From Mytilus californianus (lineage: Eukaryota; Mollusca; Bivalvia; Mytilida; Mytilidae): DNA of 64,000 bases. Under the pieces are notes generated by a model, which ran no database searches, was not told the DNA's origin, and saw only the letters and a program-made list of their open reading frames with translations. Every line of letters begins with the position of its first letter. Position 1 is the first letter of the stretch. Positions 32,964-44,959 of this stretch are shown here, piece after piece. The translations under genes were made by a program, and so were the position numbers. Where the stretch lies: contig NW_026262734.1 in the NCBI RefSeq assembly GCF_021869535.1, forward strand, positions 107,233,088 to 107,297,087, given 5' to 3'.

Positions 32964-35900
32964 ATGACAACAGACAACCCCAAGCAAACATGACATCAGA
33001 CAACTCAACGCAAACATGACAGCAGACAACCCAACGCAAATATGACAGCAGACAACCCAACTCAAACGTGACAGCAGACAACCGAACACAAACATGATAG
33101 CAGACAACACAACACAAACATGACAGCAGACAACCCAACACAAACGTGACAGCAGACAACCCAACACAAACGTGACAGCAGACAACCCAACACAAACGTG
33201 ACAGCAGACAACCCAACACAAACGTGACATCAGACAACCCAACACAAACGTGACAGCAGACAACCAAACACAAACGTGACAGTAGACACCCCAACACAAA
33301 CGTGACATCAGACAACCCATCACAAACGTGACAGCAGTAAACTCCACACAAACGTAACAGCAGACAACACCACGAAAACGTGCTATCAGACAACTCCACA
33401 CAAACGTGACAGCAGACAACCGCACACAAACGTGACAGCAGACAACTCCACACAAACGTGACATCAGACAGCCTAACACAAACGTGACAGCAGACAACCG
33501 CACACAAACGTGACAGCAGACAACTCCACACAAACGTGCCAGCAGACAACCAAACACAAAAGTGATAGCAGACAACCAAACTCAAAAGTGACATCGGACA
33601 ACCCAACACAAACGTGACATCAGACAATCCCACGCAAACGTGACATCAGACAATCCCACGCAAACGTGACATCAGAAAACCCAACACAACCGTGACAGCA
33701 AACAACCTTACACAAATGTGACAGCAGACAACCCAACACAAACGTGACATCAGACAACCCAACACAAACGTGACAGCAGACAACCCAACACAAATGTGAC
33801 AGCAGACAATCCAACACAAACATGACATCAGACAACCCAACAGAAACGTGACAGCATATATTCAACCAAACATAAACGAGACTTCAGACAATCCAACACA
33901 AACGTGACAGCACAGTCAATTCTACACAAACGTGACAGCAGACAACCCAACACAAACGTGACAGCAGCAACCCAACACAAACGTAACAGCAGACAACCCA
34001 ACACAAACGTGACATCAGACTACCCAACACAAACGTGACACTAGACAACCCAACACAAACGTGACAGCAGTCAACTCCACACAAACGTGACAGCAGACAA
34101 CCCAACACAAACGTGACAGCAGCAACCCAACACAAACGTGACAGCAGACAACCCAACAAAAACGTGACATCAGACTACCCAATACAAACGTGACATCAGA
34201 CAACCCAACACAAACGTGACAGCAGTCAACTCCACACAAACGTAACAGCAGACAACACCGCGCAAACGTGACAACAGACAACTCCACACAAACGTGACAG
34301 CAGACATCCCCACACAAACGTGACATCAGACAACCCAACACAAACGTAACAGCAGCCAACTGCACACAAACGTGACAGCATACAACTCCACATAAACGTG
34401 ACATCAGATAACCAAACACAAAAGTGACAGCAGACAACCAAACAAAAAAGTGACATCGGATAACCCAAAACAAACGTGACATCAGACAACCCCATGCAAA
34501 CGTGACATAAGACAACCCAACACAAACGTGGCAATAGACAACTCAACACAAACGTGACAGTAGACAACCCAACGCAAACGTGACAGTAGACAACTCCACA
34601 CAAACGTGACAGCAGACAACACCACAGAAACGTGACAGCAGACAATCCAACACAAACGTGACAGCAGACAACCCAACACAAACGTGACACTAGACAACCC
34701 AACACAAACGTGACAGCAGTCAACTCCACACAAACGTGACAGTAGACAACCCCACACAAACTTGACATCAGACAACTCAGCACAAACGTGACAGCAGACA
34801 GCCCAATACAAACGTGACAGCAGTAAACTCCACACAAACGTGACAGCAGTCAACTCCACACAAACGTGACAGCAGACAACCCAACACAAACGTGACAGCA
34901 GCAACTCAACACAAACGTGACAGCAGACAACCCAACACAAACGTGACATCTGACAAACCAACACAAATGTGACATCAGACAACCCAACAGAAACGTGACA
35001 GCAGTCAACTCCACACAAACGTGACAGCAGACAACACCACGCAAACGTGACATCAGACAACCCCACACAAACGTGACATCAGACAACCTCACACAAACGT
35101 GACTTCAGACAACCCAACACAAACGTGACAGCAGACAACCCAACACAAACGTGACAGCAGTCAACCCCACGCAAACGTGACAGCAGACAACCAAACACAA
35201 AAGTGACAGCAGACAACCAAACACAAAAGTGACATCGGACAACCCAACACAAACGTGACATCAGACAACCCAACGCAAACGTTACATCAGACAAACCAAC
35301 ACAAACGTGACATCAGACAACCCAACAGAAACGTGACAGCAGACAACCCATTACAAACGTGACAGCAGACAACACCACGCAAACGTGACATCAGACAACC
35401 AACACAAAAGTGACATCGGACAACCCAACACAAACATGACAGCAGACAACCCAACTCAAACGAGACTTCAGACAATCCAACACAAACGTGACATCAGACA
35501 ACCCAACACAAACGTGACAGCAGACAACCCATCACAAACGTGACAGCAGTCAACTCCACGCAAACGTGACAGCAGACAACCAAACACAAAAGTGACAGCA
35601 GACAACCAAACACAAAAGTGACATCGGACAACCCAACACAAACGTGACATCAGACAACCCAACGCAAACGTTACATCAGACAAACCAACACAAACGTGAC
35701 ATCAGACAACCCAACAGAAACGTGACAGCAAACAACCCAACACAAACGTGACAGCAGACAACAGCACGCAAACGTGACATCAGACAACCCCACGCAAACG
35801 TGACATCAGACAACCAACACAAAAGTGACATCGGACAACCTAACACAAACATGACAGCAGACAACCCAACTCAAACGAGACAGCAGTCAACTCCACACAA

Positions 35901-36552
35901 ACGTGACAGCAGAAAACCCAACACAAACGTGACAGCAGCAACCCAACGCAAACATAACATCAGACAACCCAACACAAACGTGACAGCAGACAACCCAACA
36001 CAAACGTGACAGCAGACAACCAAACACAAACGTGACAGCAGACAACCAAACACAAAAGTGACATCGGACAACCCAACACAAACGTCACATCAGACAACCC
36101 CACGCAAACGTGACATCAGACAACCCAACACAAACGTGACAGCAGACAACACCACACAAACGTGACAGCAGACAACCCAACACAAACGTGACAGCAGACA
36201 ACCAAACACAAACGTGACAGCAGACAACCAAACACAAAAGTGACATCGGACAACCCAACACAAACGTCACATCAGACAACCCCACGCAAACGTGACATCA
36301 GACAACCCAACACAAACGTGACAGCAGACAACACCACACAAACGTGACAGCAGACAATCCAACACAAACGTGACAGCAGACAGCCCAACACAAACGTGAC
36401 AGCAGACAACCCAACACAAACGTGACAGCAGACAACACCACGCAAACGTGACATCATACAACCCCACGCAAACGTGACATCAGACAACCAACACAAAAGT
36501 GACATCGGACAACCCAACACAAACATGACAGCAGACAACCCAGCGCAAACGA
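32964..36552. repeat. 26-bp satellite array, about 137 units
   Basis: The unit is CAGACAACCCAACACAAACG followed by TGACAG (26 bases), with variant classes (TGACATCAGACAACCCCACG, CAGTCAACTCCACAC, CAACCAAACACAAAAGTGAC) and some 25-base units. The marker AGTGACATCGG recurs at 33587, 34449, 35228, 35409, 35617, 35824, 36057, 36239 and 36498; the later steps are 181, 208, 207, 233, 182 and 259, i.e. 7-10 units, showing higher-order repeats. All minus-strand frames are open because no unit frame holds a stop and 26 is not a multiple of 3; the resulting Cys-rich proteins are not taken as genes. Confidence 0.95.
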
Positions 36553-36578
36553 AAAAACGAAAGGTAAAGAAAGCAGTC

Positions 36579-36700
36579 TTAAATCTTTGTCCATCGGTCA
36601 AGTTGGCTGGAAATAAGTTAAATCTTTGTCCATCGGTCAAGTTGGCTGGAAAAAATTTAAATTGTTATCCATCGGTCAAGTTGGCTGGGAAAAAGTTAAA
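36579..36700. repeat. three ~39-bp direct repeats at the satellite edge
   Basis: TTAAATCTTTGTCCATCGGT then CAAGTTGGCTGG starts at 36579 and 36618, with a third diverged unit at 36658. This array differs from the 26-bp satellite it abuts. Confidence 0.85.
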
Positions 36701-37179
36701 TCCTTCAAATTAATCCATAATTCACACAATATTTTGTTATATATGAAGAGCGATAACTCTCTTTCTTTTCTAGATAACTGATCGTTCCTCTAAAAAATGT
36801 CAATTACTGTTGTAATTTAAACAAATGTAAGAACTTATTTTGTATTAGATACTTCAGTATCTTCCGGCTATCTGATACGTTAGATAAGAAGGAAAATATA
36901 TTAATAATTCAATATAGACATTGAGTGCAAAGCGGTGATTATTTTGAATTTGATTGACAAAGTCGAAGCAGCCTAACAATATCATATTAATAATTTTAAT
37001 ATAAATTATAATGATTATATTCATTATTATTTTCACCATTATTGATATTATTTGTAGTAGTATCATCATTAGGTATAACTATCTATCTAAATATAAGATT
37101 TTCATAAACTTTTCAATTTCGAGACATTCAAGATCAGTATCAAGCATCTCTCCATATGACATGCGCCATTATATAAATA

Positions 37180-37308
37180 ACACATAGCTAAGAGGCTGAT
37201 AGAGCAGATTGTTACCCCGAGAAAACCTTGTCAACTGAGGCGAAGCCAAGGCTGACAATGTCTTTTCGAGGGGTAGCAATCTGCTCTATCACCCTCTCAG
37301 ATATGTGT
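37180..37308. repeat. 129-bp hairpin
   Basis: Left arm ACACATAGCTAAGAGGCTGA then TAGAGCAGATTGTTACCCCG; right arm GGGGTAGCAATCTGCTCTAT then CACCCTCTCAGATATGTGT. The loop has TGAGGCGAAGCCAAGG. A near-match to the CRE (TGACGTCT) lies about 70 bases downstream. Confidence 0.8.
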
Positions 37309-37402
37309 AATTAATTTATTATACTGAATGTTCCGTTATTACTGTCGATTAAATTTCAAATTCAAAGTAATAAACTATGACGTCTTGTACACAACAACCA
37401 TC

Positions 37403-37529
37403 CGTATTTTATAAAGCGCACACTTGATCAAGCGTCTCCGTGAAGGGTAATAGAGTATTTGCCATAGGATAGAGTCGTATTTAATAAAGCGCACACTTGA
37501 TCAAGCGTCTCCATGAAGGGTAATAGAGT
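37403..37529. repeat. 73-bp direct duplication
   Basis: AAAGCGCACACTTGATCAAG then CGTCTCC(G/A)TGAAGGGTAA occurs twice, 73 bases apart, with two or three differences. Confidence 0.85.
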
Positions 37530-38180
37530 AAATTAACACCCTCGTATTAGCCAATCAAAATATAACATTTTAACGTGAAGTATAATAAATCAAACTATGG
37601 TCTTTTGGATAAACTTATTCTTCAAGGGTATCAAGTTCAAATTGTAGAACGATCTTTAACGGTACTTACGTGAATTATATTTTCTATAGTGCAATATATA
37701 GCTAGCACTTATGTTTCTATGATTCTTATATTTTTGCATTGCACAAGGTTATGCTTTTGTCAGACTGCTTATGAAGTATTTAAACTAAATTCAAAAGGTA
37801 TACTGATTGATATTCTATTTTAGAAAAACTTGATTGAGTTAACTTAAAATAGTCTTTGAGCTAGCTTTCAGTAACTGCTAGTACTCATAGATCGTTATTT
37901 TGTGTCTTTTGTCCTTTTGTTATCAAATTCAAATAGTTTTATTGCCAAATAAATCGTTTTAAAAAGATTTGTGACACTAACATACAAAACGATAACATAT
38001 AAACATTATATGAATGCAAACATACACAAAAAGACAAAAACAAACCCATAGGAAAACATATCCCATAAAACATGTATATATTGAGTAAAAAAGCAAAACA
38101 ATCTATTCATATATTTATATAAATAAATCAAGAGTCCCCTGTTCTCAGTTCTAATGCCGGTTTAAAAAAGGACCCTAAGC
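37530..38180. other. no gene recognised
   Basis: A/T-rich. A segment near 37865-37945 (CAGTAACTGCTAGTACTCAT) resembles the 5' part of the RE-A copy near 55745. Otherwise nothing was recognised. Confidence 0.45.
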
Positions 38181-38187
38181 CTTCTAC

Positions 38188-38551
38188 TTATTTTGAGGTT
38201 GATGGGCAAAGAAGGTATTTAATTTTCTCATTTTCTTGCCAGGACATAAAATCTGGCATATGTTTAACTACATTTCCTAAAAAGTTATCTCTTAGTTTAG
38301 AATTTTTTTACAGTATAAAATAAAATGAGCTTCATCCTCCAATGTATTACAGGATGGGCATAGTCTTTTTTCTCTAGGTATTTTTAAATGTCTTCCTTTT
38401 TCTATCAATAATTATGGTCGCTAATTCTCATTTTTGTTATGTTACTTCTCTTTTCAAAAGACTTACAGTTTAAGTAATTTTCCATTTCTAAATTTGGCTT
38501 CAAACTTTTATATAAATATAATTTACTTATTTTATCAATTTTTTCAAATTC
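38188..38551 (-). pseudogene. decayed LINE reverse-transcriptase C-terminus
   Basis: Minus-strand translation in two frames gives KRSNITKMRIS, then GRHLKIPREKRLCPSCNTLE with a Cys-x2-Cys-x9-His-x4-Cys pattern, and later PDFMSWQENEKIKYLLCP before a stop at 38188-38190. The fragment has two stops and frameshifts between these blocks. C-terminal Cys/His motifs preceded by RIS and IPR...R-C are typical of LINE ORF2 tails in molluscs. It is non-functional; the clade was not determined. Confidence 0.7.
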
Positions 38552-38819
38552 TTGTTAGGTAAAGTATACTCTGAGTTTTTATATGCATCTCTAGCGGGTA
38601 TCTCCCTAGCTCTGTTCTCATGGCTATGTTTGATGAAGTTCGGAGGATATACTTACAGAAAGACAAATGTAATTTTTCTAAACATGATTTATGAGTAAAA
38701 ATTATCTGTTTTTTATGCTTATGATTTGATTAGTCGAGGCCTTTCAAACTGATTTGCTGCTTGTTCTTGTGTTACGATATTACACCACAATAACTCCATT
38801 GTTCCATGTTATGAGATAG

Positions 38820-38990
38820 ATTATAAGTCCTCACAAACATGCTTAACGCCGCCACGTTCTTTATGTGCCTGTCAAAAGCCATGTAGGAGCCTGTTATCCA
38901 ATGATTGTTGGTGTTGGTTGATTGCTGTCTGCTATATTTGTTTTTCGTTTATTGTTTGAGTATAAGTCATGCCGTTGTTTTACTATTGCC
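38820..38990 (+). repeat. RE-A subfamily 2 fragment
   Basis: TTAACGCCGCCACGTTCTTT, GCCATGTAGGAGCCTGTTAT and ATTTGTTTTTCGTTTATTGT match the central part of the copies at 55715-56112 and 60895-61205. The 3' end is missing. Confidence 0.6.
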
Positions 38991-39140
38991 ATCGCGCTGG
39001 CATTTTTATATTTAACTACACGGCTTAATGTTTGTTCGTTGTTCAAGGCTTACTGTCACGTAGTTGTCCATATCTGTTTATCGGTCGTCCCTCTGTCTGT
39101 ATCACTCCGCTCAGCTGTCAATAAAATTGCACATCACGGC

Positions 39141-39425
39141 TTTGTGACGTCAAATGCATTCACCCGGCCTTGATAACTTTGAGCCGAATTTATCAAGTCA
39201 TCTTCCGGTTTGATGATGAAACAAAAATAATACTTGTTTCTATCATGCAAAATACGCAAATACAACCCGATAAATCGGTTATCTTATATTGTAAAATATC
39301 AGATACTCGACACAATATGAAGCATTTTTTGAACTCGTTCGCTGCGCTCACTCGACAAAAAACTTCATAATTGTGACTCGCAGCTGATATTTTATAATAT
39401 CAATATACAGACAAACTTATAATCG
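39141..39425. repeat. hairpin element with TGACGTCA (copy i)
   Basis: TGACGTCA at 39145-39152 (TTTGTGACGTCAAATGCATT, CACCCGG) is followed by a hairpin at 39285-39403: ATATTGTAAAATATCAGATA on the left, GATATTTTATAATATC on the right, around GAACTCGTTCGCTGCGCTCA. The order TGACGTCA, CCCGGCC, CATCTTC(C/T)GGTTTG, hairpin is repeated at 41837-42165. Confidence 0.8.
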
Positions 39426-39497
39426 GTACTTATTTGATCTTTGGATGCTTGTTGTGACTTGCAATCAAACCGTATATCTTTATTATAAAAATAAGAT

Positions 39498-39665
39498 GTT
39501 ATGAGACTCTCCATCATAGACCAAATGACGTAGAAATGAACAATCATATGTCACCGTACGGTCTGCAACTATGATCAAAACCCATACCGCATAATAAGAT
39601 ATAAAGGGTCCCAAAATGGCAAATGTAAAACAATTTAAACGAGAAAACTAACGGCCTGATTTATT
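39498..39665 (-). repeat. RE-A subfamily 2 copy
   Basis: The + strand reads GAGACTCTCCATCATAGACC, AAATGACGTAGAAATGAACA and GTCACCGTACGGTCTGCAAC, then AAATGGCAAATGTAAAACAA. The extreme 3' end is missing. Confidence 0.65.
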
Positions 39666-39669
39666 GTTT

Positions 39670-41270
39670 GCTTCAGTTCATTCATACTTTGATCATAAAT
39701 ATTTGTAATAGTGTCTGCTACACATCAACTTCATGTAATTCATTGCTATTTTTGAACATGATATGTTATCGGTGTAAATTTTTCCATTTTGATTATAGAA
39801 ACATAAGGGGGTTAGTGAGTTTTTTTAGGTAGAAAGAGACAAAAATCTATGACAAAAACGATGATTTCAACCTTCAATTGTCAAATTCCTATATCTCTGC
39901 AGTACGTTTTTTGTAACATACCATCTGCCCCATCGTATGGCGTTTACATATCTCAGTTAATACATTAAGCTTGTGCATTTTCACTCTTTACGAACTTAAT
40001 TAACATGGGTGTGTTCCGTGCACAAAATCTGTTCCAACATAGTTATGAGCTGAAATCGACACTACATAATGTTTACGGTCACCATCACGATTTGGTTGAC
40101 CGAAACGAAGTGTCTATGACTAAACTACTGTATGTAAAATTTTAATATGTAAGTTATGTTGAAATAATATATATAAAGACTAATGCTCGTATTGTCGTTG
40201 AAAATGAGAAATAATAAATTCACCCAAGTATAGATTCCCAACAAACCTAATATAAAAAGGCCAAATTTGCCTTTGACTTGATGTCATAATGATCTTCTTT
40301 TCTTGTTATATATTACAATGAAAAGCAATATCTAACAATTGTTTGTTAGACAATGAACTACCAAAAGCAGTATTTCTCGTAGGCAATTTCTTTTTTCAAT
40401 TTACATTTTTTAATTCCAACAACTTTTAAGGATGATGAGACGTTTTATTTAATCTTAAATCCAAGTTAAGCCAAGCTTTAGCCGCAATTAAGCATTATAT
40501 ATCACGTATCAATTGTATATATCTATTTAAGGAAAAGATACAAAGAATGCCTTTAATTGATAACGAAGGCTTGCCAAGTGTTTGGACTAATGGGAAAAAA
40601 TTAACAAAGGGGAAAAGATTACGAAGCAATTAAGTCTTAAAGAGATGTTGTTTCCGCAGTTCCAAGTATAAGGGTCTTGATGCGTTTTATAGAATAAAGA
40701 ATAATAGGGAAAAGGTGCAGAATAAAAGCGCAAAAAAATAAAGAATAGAGAAAAATAGGCTGAAAAATAAAGAATAGAGAATATTGATGTGTTAAAATCT
40801 AAATAGAGAATAATGGACAAAAAATATAAAGATTAGAGAAAAGTAACTTAAAAAATTAAAGAATACAGAAATGAAGGACCCCCATCCATACCCTCAAGTA
40901 TTAAATGCCTTTTGACATTAATCTGTCGTAAACTTTTAATTTCAACATGGTTGTGGGAGGTGATACATTACGAAATCACTCTGATGTTTATGTAAGAAAA
41001 ATAAAAGTACTACTTAAATGGTAACGAATAGTAATTAAACGAAGGAAAGTACTATCAACTGACAGCTACACGCACAATAGGAACTCAGAAGCACATATAA
41101 ATACGTTATTTGTGGCATTTGGGCATAAATTTGTCTCTCTTGAAGATTTCTTTTTCTCTTTTTTCGTTATGTTTTGTTAACTCAACACTCCTTCTGTTAA
41201 TTTTGATGAGTGGAATAACGAAAGTACGTCGAAGGATCATACATAAAATTTAGTTCCTAAAAGGAATTTA
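39670..41270. other. no gene recognised
   Basis: A/T-rich. A degenerate local repeat of AAATAAAGAATAGAGAA fills about 40685-40875; the 77-codon minus frame over it is not credible. Nothing else was recognised. Confidence 0.5.
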
Positions 41271-41278
41271 ACTACTGA

Positions 41279-41815
41279 AAAAATGTTTAAGGCAACAAAC
41301 GAGCGGCTGATATTTTACGATATCTAAACGTAGAAAACCCGACCATCTGTAAATCGTTCTATTACTGGTCTTGTTCCTCCTCCCTAGACAGTTTTATGCT
41401 TGACGAAAGCAAGCTTGATAACGTCTTCTCACACATTGTGACTTCGCTGATAACTTATCTTCGGACACTGTGACGTCGCTGATAATGTCTGCTCACGTCT
41501 CAAAGCCTTGATACGAAAATTACGGAACGACTGAGCAGGATGATATAGGCGAAGGGAAGGACGGTAAGCAATTTTACGGAGAGCTGAGAAGAGTGGGAAC
41601 ACCGATTATCTTACATATCAGCACGTCAAGTATACGTTGAACTTGTTTTCAGAAACTGCGAGAAAACTTACGGTATAATATTTTTGTGTAAGTTTCCAAC
41701 TTTACGACACAATGTGAAGCTTTTAGCTCGTTCGCTGCGCTCATTCGCCAAAAAAGATTCACATTGTTGCTCGCGGTTGATATTTTACGATATCAATGTG
41801 TAGAAAATCCGACAA
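41279..41815. repeat. hairpin element (copy iii), related family
   Basis: GAGCGGCTGATATTTTACGA and CCCGACCATCTGTAAATCG open it; TGACGTCGCTGATAA lies inside. The right end is a hairpin at about 41690-41803 (CACAATGTGAAGC against TTCACATTG) around TAGCTCGTTCGCTGCGCTCA and ending GATATTTTACGATATC. It abuts copy ii. Confidence 0.7.
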
Positions 41816-41836
41816 TCTATACATATAACGACTTTG

Positions 41837-42165
41837 TGACGTCAAATACATTAACCCGGCCTAAATAACTTTGACCCAAACATATCAATGTCGTCATAAT
41901 AAAAAAAACTGACGATGATAAGTTTAACCCAAACTTGTCAAATCATCTTCTGGTTTGCTGGTGAAACAAAGAAAAATACGTATTTCCATTATGCAAAATA
42001 CACAAATACAATCTGATAAATCGATCATCAGATTTTCATCATGTTTATATTGTAAAAATCAGCTGCTCAACACGATATGATGAAGTCTTTTTGAACTTGT
42101 TTGTAGCGCTCACTCGACAAAAAGCTACATATTGTGACTCGTATCTGATATTTTACAATATCAAT
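41837..42165. repeat. hairpin element with TGACGTCA (copy ii)
   Basis: TGACGTCA at 41837-41844 (TTTGTGACGTCAAATACATT, AACCCGG) and a hairpin at about 42045-42165 (TATATTGTAAAAATCAGCTG against GATATTTTACAATATC) around TTGTAGCGCTCACTCGAC. It is collinear with copy i at 39141-39425, with small indels. Confidence 0.8.
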
Positions 42166-42474
42166 ATGCAGACAACCTGATAATCGGTGCATACCGTCCT
42201 TCATCCCAATATTAACTGCTGTACTTCCACGGAGATTTCATTGGGCAACTATATATACATTGCAGAAGATGTAGTCTTGTGCAATGACTAGAATAGATTT
42301 GAAGCTGTGTACATTTGTTATTCTTATTCTTAACACAATACAAAGATATATATATACAAAATGATGACAGAAATTGGTCAAAACAGTAGACATGATACAT
42401 GTATCAAAATACTGTCAAAATGAATGTTGAAGACCGAATCGTCCACTAATAACATGAAAAAAATATATGAAGAT

Positions 42475-42830
42475 CGTCGATATGCGCTTCTGTTGTAGTA
42501 AAATTGGTACAGTCAATGTCTTCTGGTGGACTGTTAAGTCCCCAGGGTATCACCAGGCCAGGAGCCAGTATGTGTGTATTGACCTGTAAATTTCTATTAT
42601 GAAAATTTCGAAATCATTGTAAATGAAGGAATGTTTCTCTCTCATGTAAAGCTCTGATTCCATGTCCTGGTTTGGCTTTACTTTTGGACCTTATTTGGTT
42701 TTTATCAGCTCTTCAACGTTGCGTATCAGGTTTTGGGCTTAAACATAGCCTCGAGCATCCATGAAAACATTAATTTTCGAAATTCGCATCTGTTGCAGCA
42801 AAATTGGTATCGTTAATGTTGTTGTTACTA
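42475..42830. repeat. RE-C copy
   Basis: ATATGCGCTTCTGTTGTAGT, TTGGTACAGTCAATGTCTTC, GGTGGACTGTTAAGTCCCCA, TATCAGCTCTTCAACG, and a second ATTCGCATCTGTTGCAGCAA at the right, so the ends are direct repeats of the same motif. The family recurs at 46840-47070, 63110-63455 and 63810-64000. Confidence 0.65.
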
Positions 42831-43674
42831 CATATGGTATATAGTTATCACAACATATCATCGGTTTTATATTTTCTAGATGCCAAAATATGCTCCCTTA
42901 TCTAGCTAGACCATATGTCGTTAAATTAAAACACACAAACATGTAAACTAACGTCATCATCTCTGATATGAAGATCGAAATAAAAAAGGTGATAAAAATT
43001 TAGAAGGTTGGATCAAAATATGTTATAAGATATAAAATTCATTTTTTTGTTTTTTGTTTTTTTTTTTGTTTTGTTTTTTTTTTTGTTTGCTTTTTCATGA
43101 TAACCCCAACTAACTCTCAAGTTATAAAATAAGAATTATGCATACGTAACCCATGAATTGACTGGAAAAGATTGTATACCAGATCTTTCACGTCGGCAAA
43201 TTGTCCTGTTGATTGTGTTGAGGTATGCAGCATTTATAGAAAGACTTAATTTAACATGAAACGTACATATTTTGACGTTAATAGGTAATTTACACGATAC
43301 AATGAGTTCAAGGTGTCCATTTTTGTACAGGTTAATCGGATAAATTAAAATATGAGATTTCATACTCAAACGAACAATTGCAATGGATAAGTGCTTTACT
43401 TCAGTTATTTTAACAGTAAGTAAATTATATCAGTTTTATGGGAAATCTTTCATTACTATTTTATTTTCGTATGCAATAAGTTTGCTTATATTTATATTTT
43501 TAATGTCATTTATATATGCAAACTTTTTTCTTTTCAATGTGTATTACAAGCAAACAATACATATTAAGTAATTAATAACATAAAGTTTATAGTTTATTTG
43601 GTAATTGATTGATAGTAATTTTATATAATACCACATCTTGTTTAATAATGTTGCTAGATTCGTGTTAATGGCAA

Positions 43675-44020
43675 GTCCTTTTTAAGAATTGAATGCTTCT
43701 TTTGTGATTTATTGGGGTGTAAAAATGTTGACCGTTGTACAATGTGCGCACTCTCAACACTTTTGTAATCCTTTAAAATCACAAAAAAAGTATCCAATTG
43801 TTATTATTACATTTGTATGTCACAACCATGATATTAAGATTATATCATGTTTTTGTTAGTTTTCAAATACACTGTTGTTGCGTTGTCATTAGAAAAAAGT
43901 ACTTTCATGTTGCATTTTATGGAGGAGGGTATAATTTTGGAACGTCTCGCGATTGTTGTGTGCGTATCAAAATTACGATTCTTGTGAAACATATACATGT
44001 AATGTAATTATATGTCAGTA
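43675..44020. mobile_element. hairpin-headed element, second copy
   Basis: It matches 26340-26695: AAGAATTGAATGCTTC, GGGGTGTAAAAATGTTGACC, CTCAACACTTTTGTAATCC and the right end GTGAAACATATACATGTAAT then GTAATTA. Its hairpin arms are more diverged than those of the first copy. Confidence 0.7.
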
Positions 44021-44089
44021 ACGGAAGGAAATTATACAAATGATATTAAATAAATCAATGCCAATGATGTGCATCTTGTATTATAAACA

Positions 44090-44465
44090 TCTTTTTTATG
44101 TTGTAATGTTACACTACTGTATCAGGTTAGGGTGAAGGTTGGCGCCTGTTAAAACGTTTAAAACCGCTGCATGTGTATGCACCTTTCCTAAGTCAGGAGC
44201 CTGTTGTTTAGTGGTTGTCGTTTGTTGGTGTTGTTTATAAGTGTTTCTCGTTTTTTTATATAGATTCGACCGTTGGTTTTCCTGTTTGAATTGTTTTACA
44301 CTAGTCATTTTGGGGCCCTTTGTAGCTTGCTGTTCGGTGTGAGCCAAAACTCCGTGTTGAAGGCCGTACATATACTTCGACCTATAATTGTTAACTTTTT
44401 ATACATTGTGACTTGGATGGAGAGTTGTCTCATTGGCGCTCATACCACATTTTCTTATTTATATA
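44090..44465 (+). repeat. RE-A subfamily 1 copy
   Basis: ATGTTACACTACTGTATCAG, GGTGAAGGTTGGCGCCTGTT, TTGGTTTTCCTGTTTGAATT and the constant end CATACCACATTTTCTTAT. It starts about 250 bases further in than the copy at 31840. Confidence 0.85.
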
Positions 44466-44473
44466 TACATTAA

Positions 44474-44852
44474 GTGCCAATCTGCCTAAGAATCAGGCAG
44501 TGGTGAAAACATGACAAACAAAACCCCACCCAAGTTGACATTATATTATGTTCAAATTGTATAATGGTGCATGAATATAACATTCGTTTCCCTTTTCCTG
44601 TTCTGGTAACTCAAGATATAATTTGGTTGAAATGCACTTGAAATTAACAATTAAGGGGAGCTAACTCCGTAATTTGCTATTATCCTAACCAAAAGTTATC
44701 TAGATATTTCTCGAATTACCAGACACGCACAATCAAAAGACCTTCTTACTCAGGATGAGAGTAACTTCAAAATAGGATGGTTAGGTAGGTGGGTTTTTTC
44801 GGCCATGTTTTGAAATTTTTCTAAATTGCCTGATTCTTACAAAGACTGGCAC
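44474..44852. mobile_element. 379-bp MITE flanked by TTAA
   Basis: TTAA (44470-44473 and 44853-44856) flanks inverted termini GTGCCAATCTGCCTAAGAAT and its imperfect complement ATTCTTACAAAGACTGGCAC. A TTAA target points to a piggyBac-like or Kolobok-like system; no transposase is present. Confidence 0.75.
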
Positions 44853-44959
44853 TTAAATGTCCACACGTTGACGAGGCTTCATATATACGTTCATATTTTA
44901 GATTTAGTTATTTTTCTAATGGTCCAGAACCTGTTTAAGATAAACAACGTTTCAATGAT

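Noticed and set aside
32964..36552. Regular short repeats resembling a CRISPR array
   Set aside because: Units are contiguous with no unique spacers, and the DNA is eukaryotic.
32925..36640. Long Cys-rich open frames on the minus strand (up to 223 codons)
   Set aside because: They are translations of a 26-bp satellite; because the unit lacks stops in any minus frame and 26 is not a multiple of 3, every frame stays open. No start context, splice or family support.
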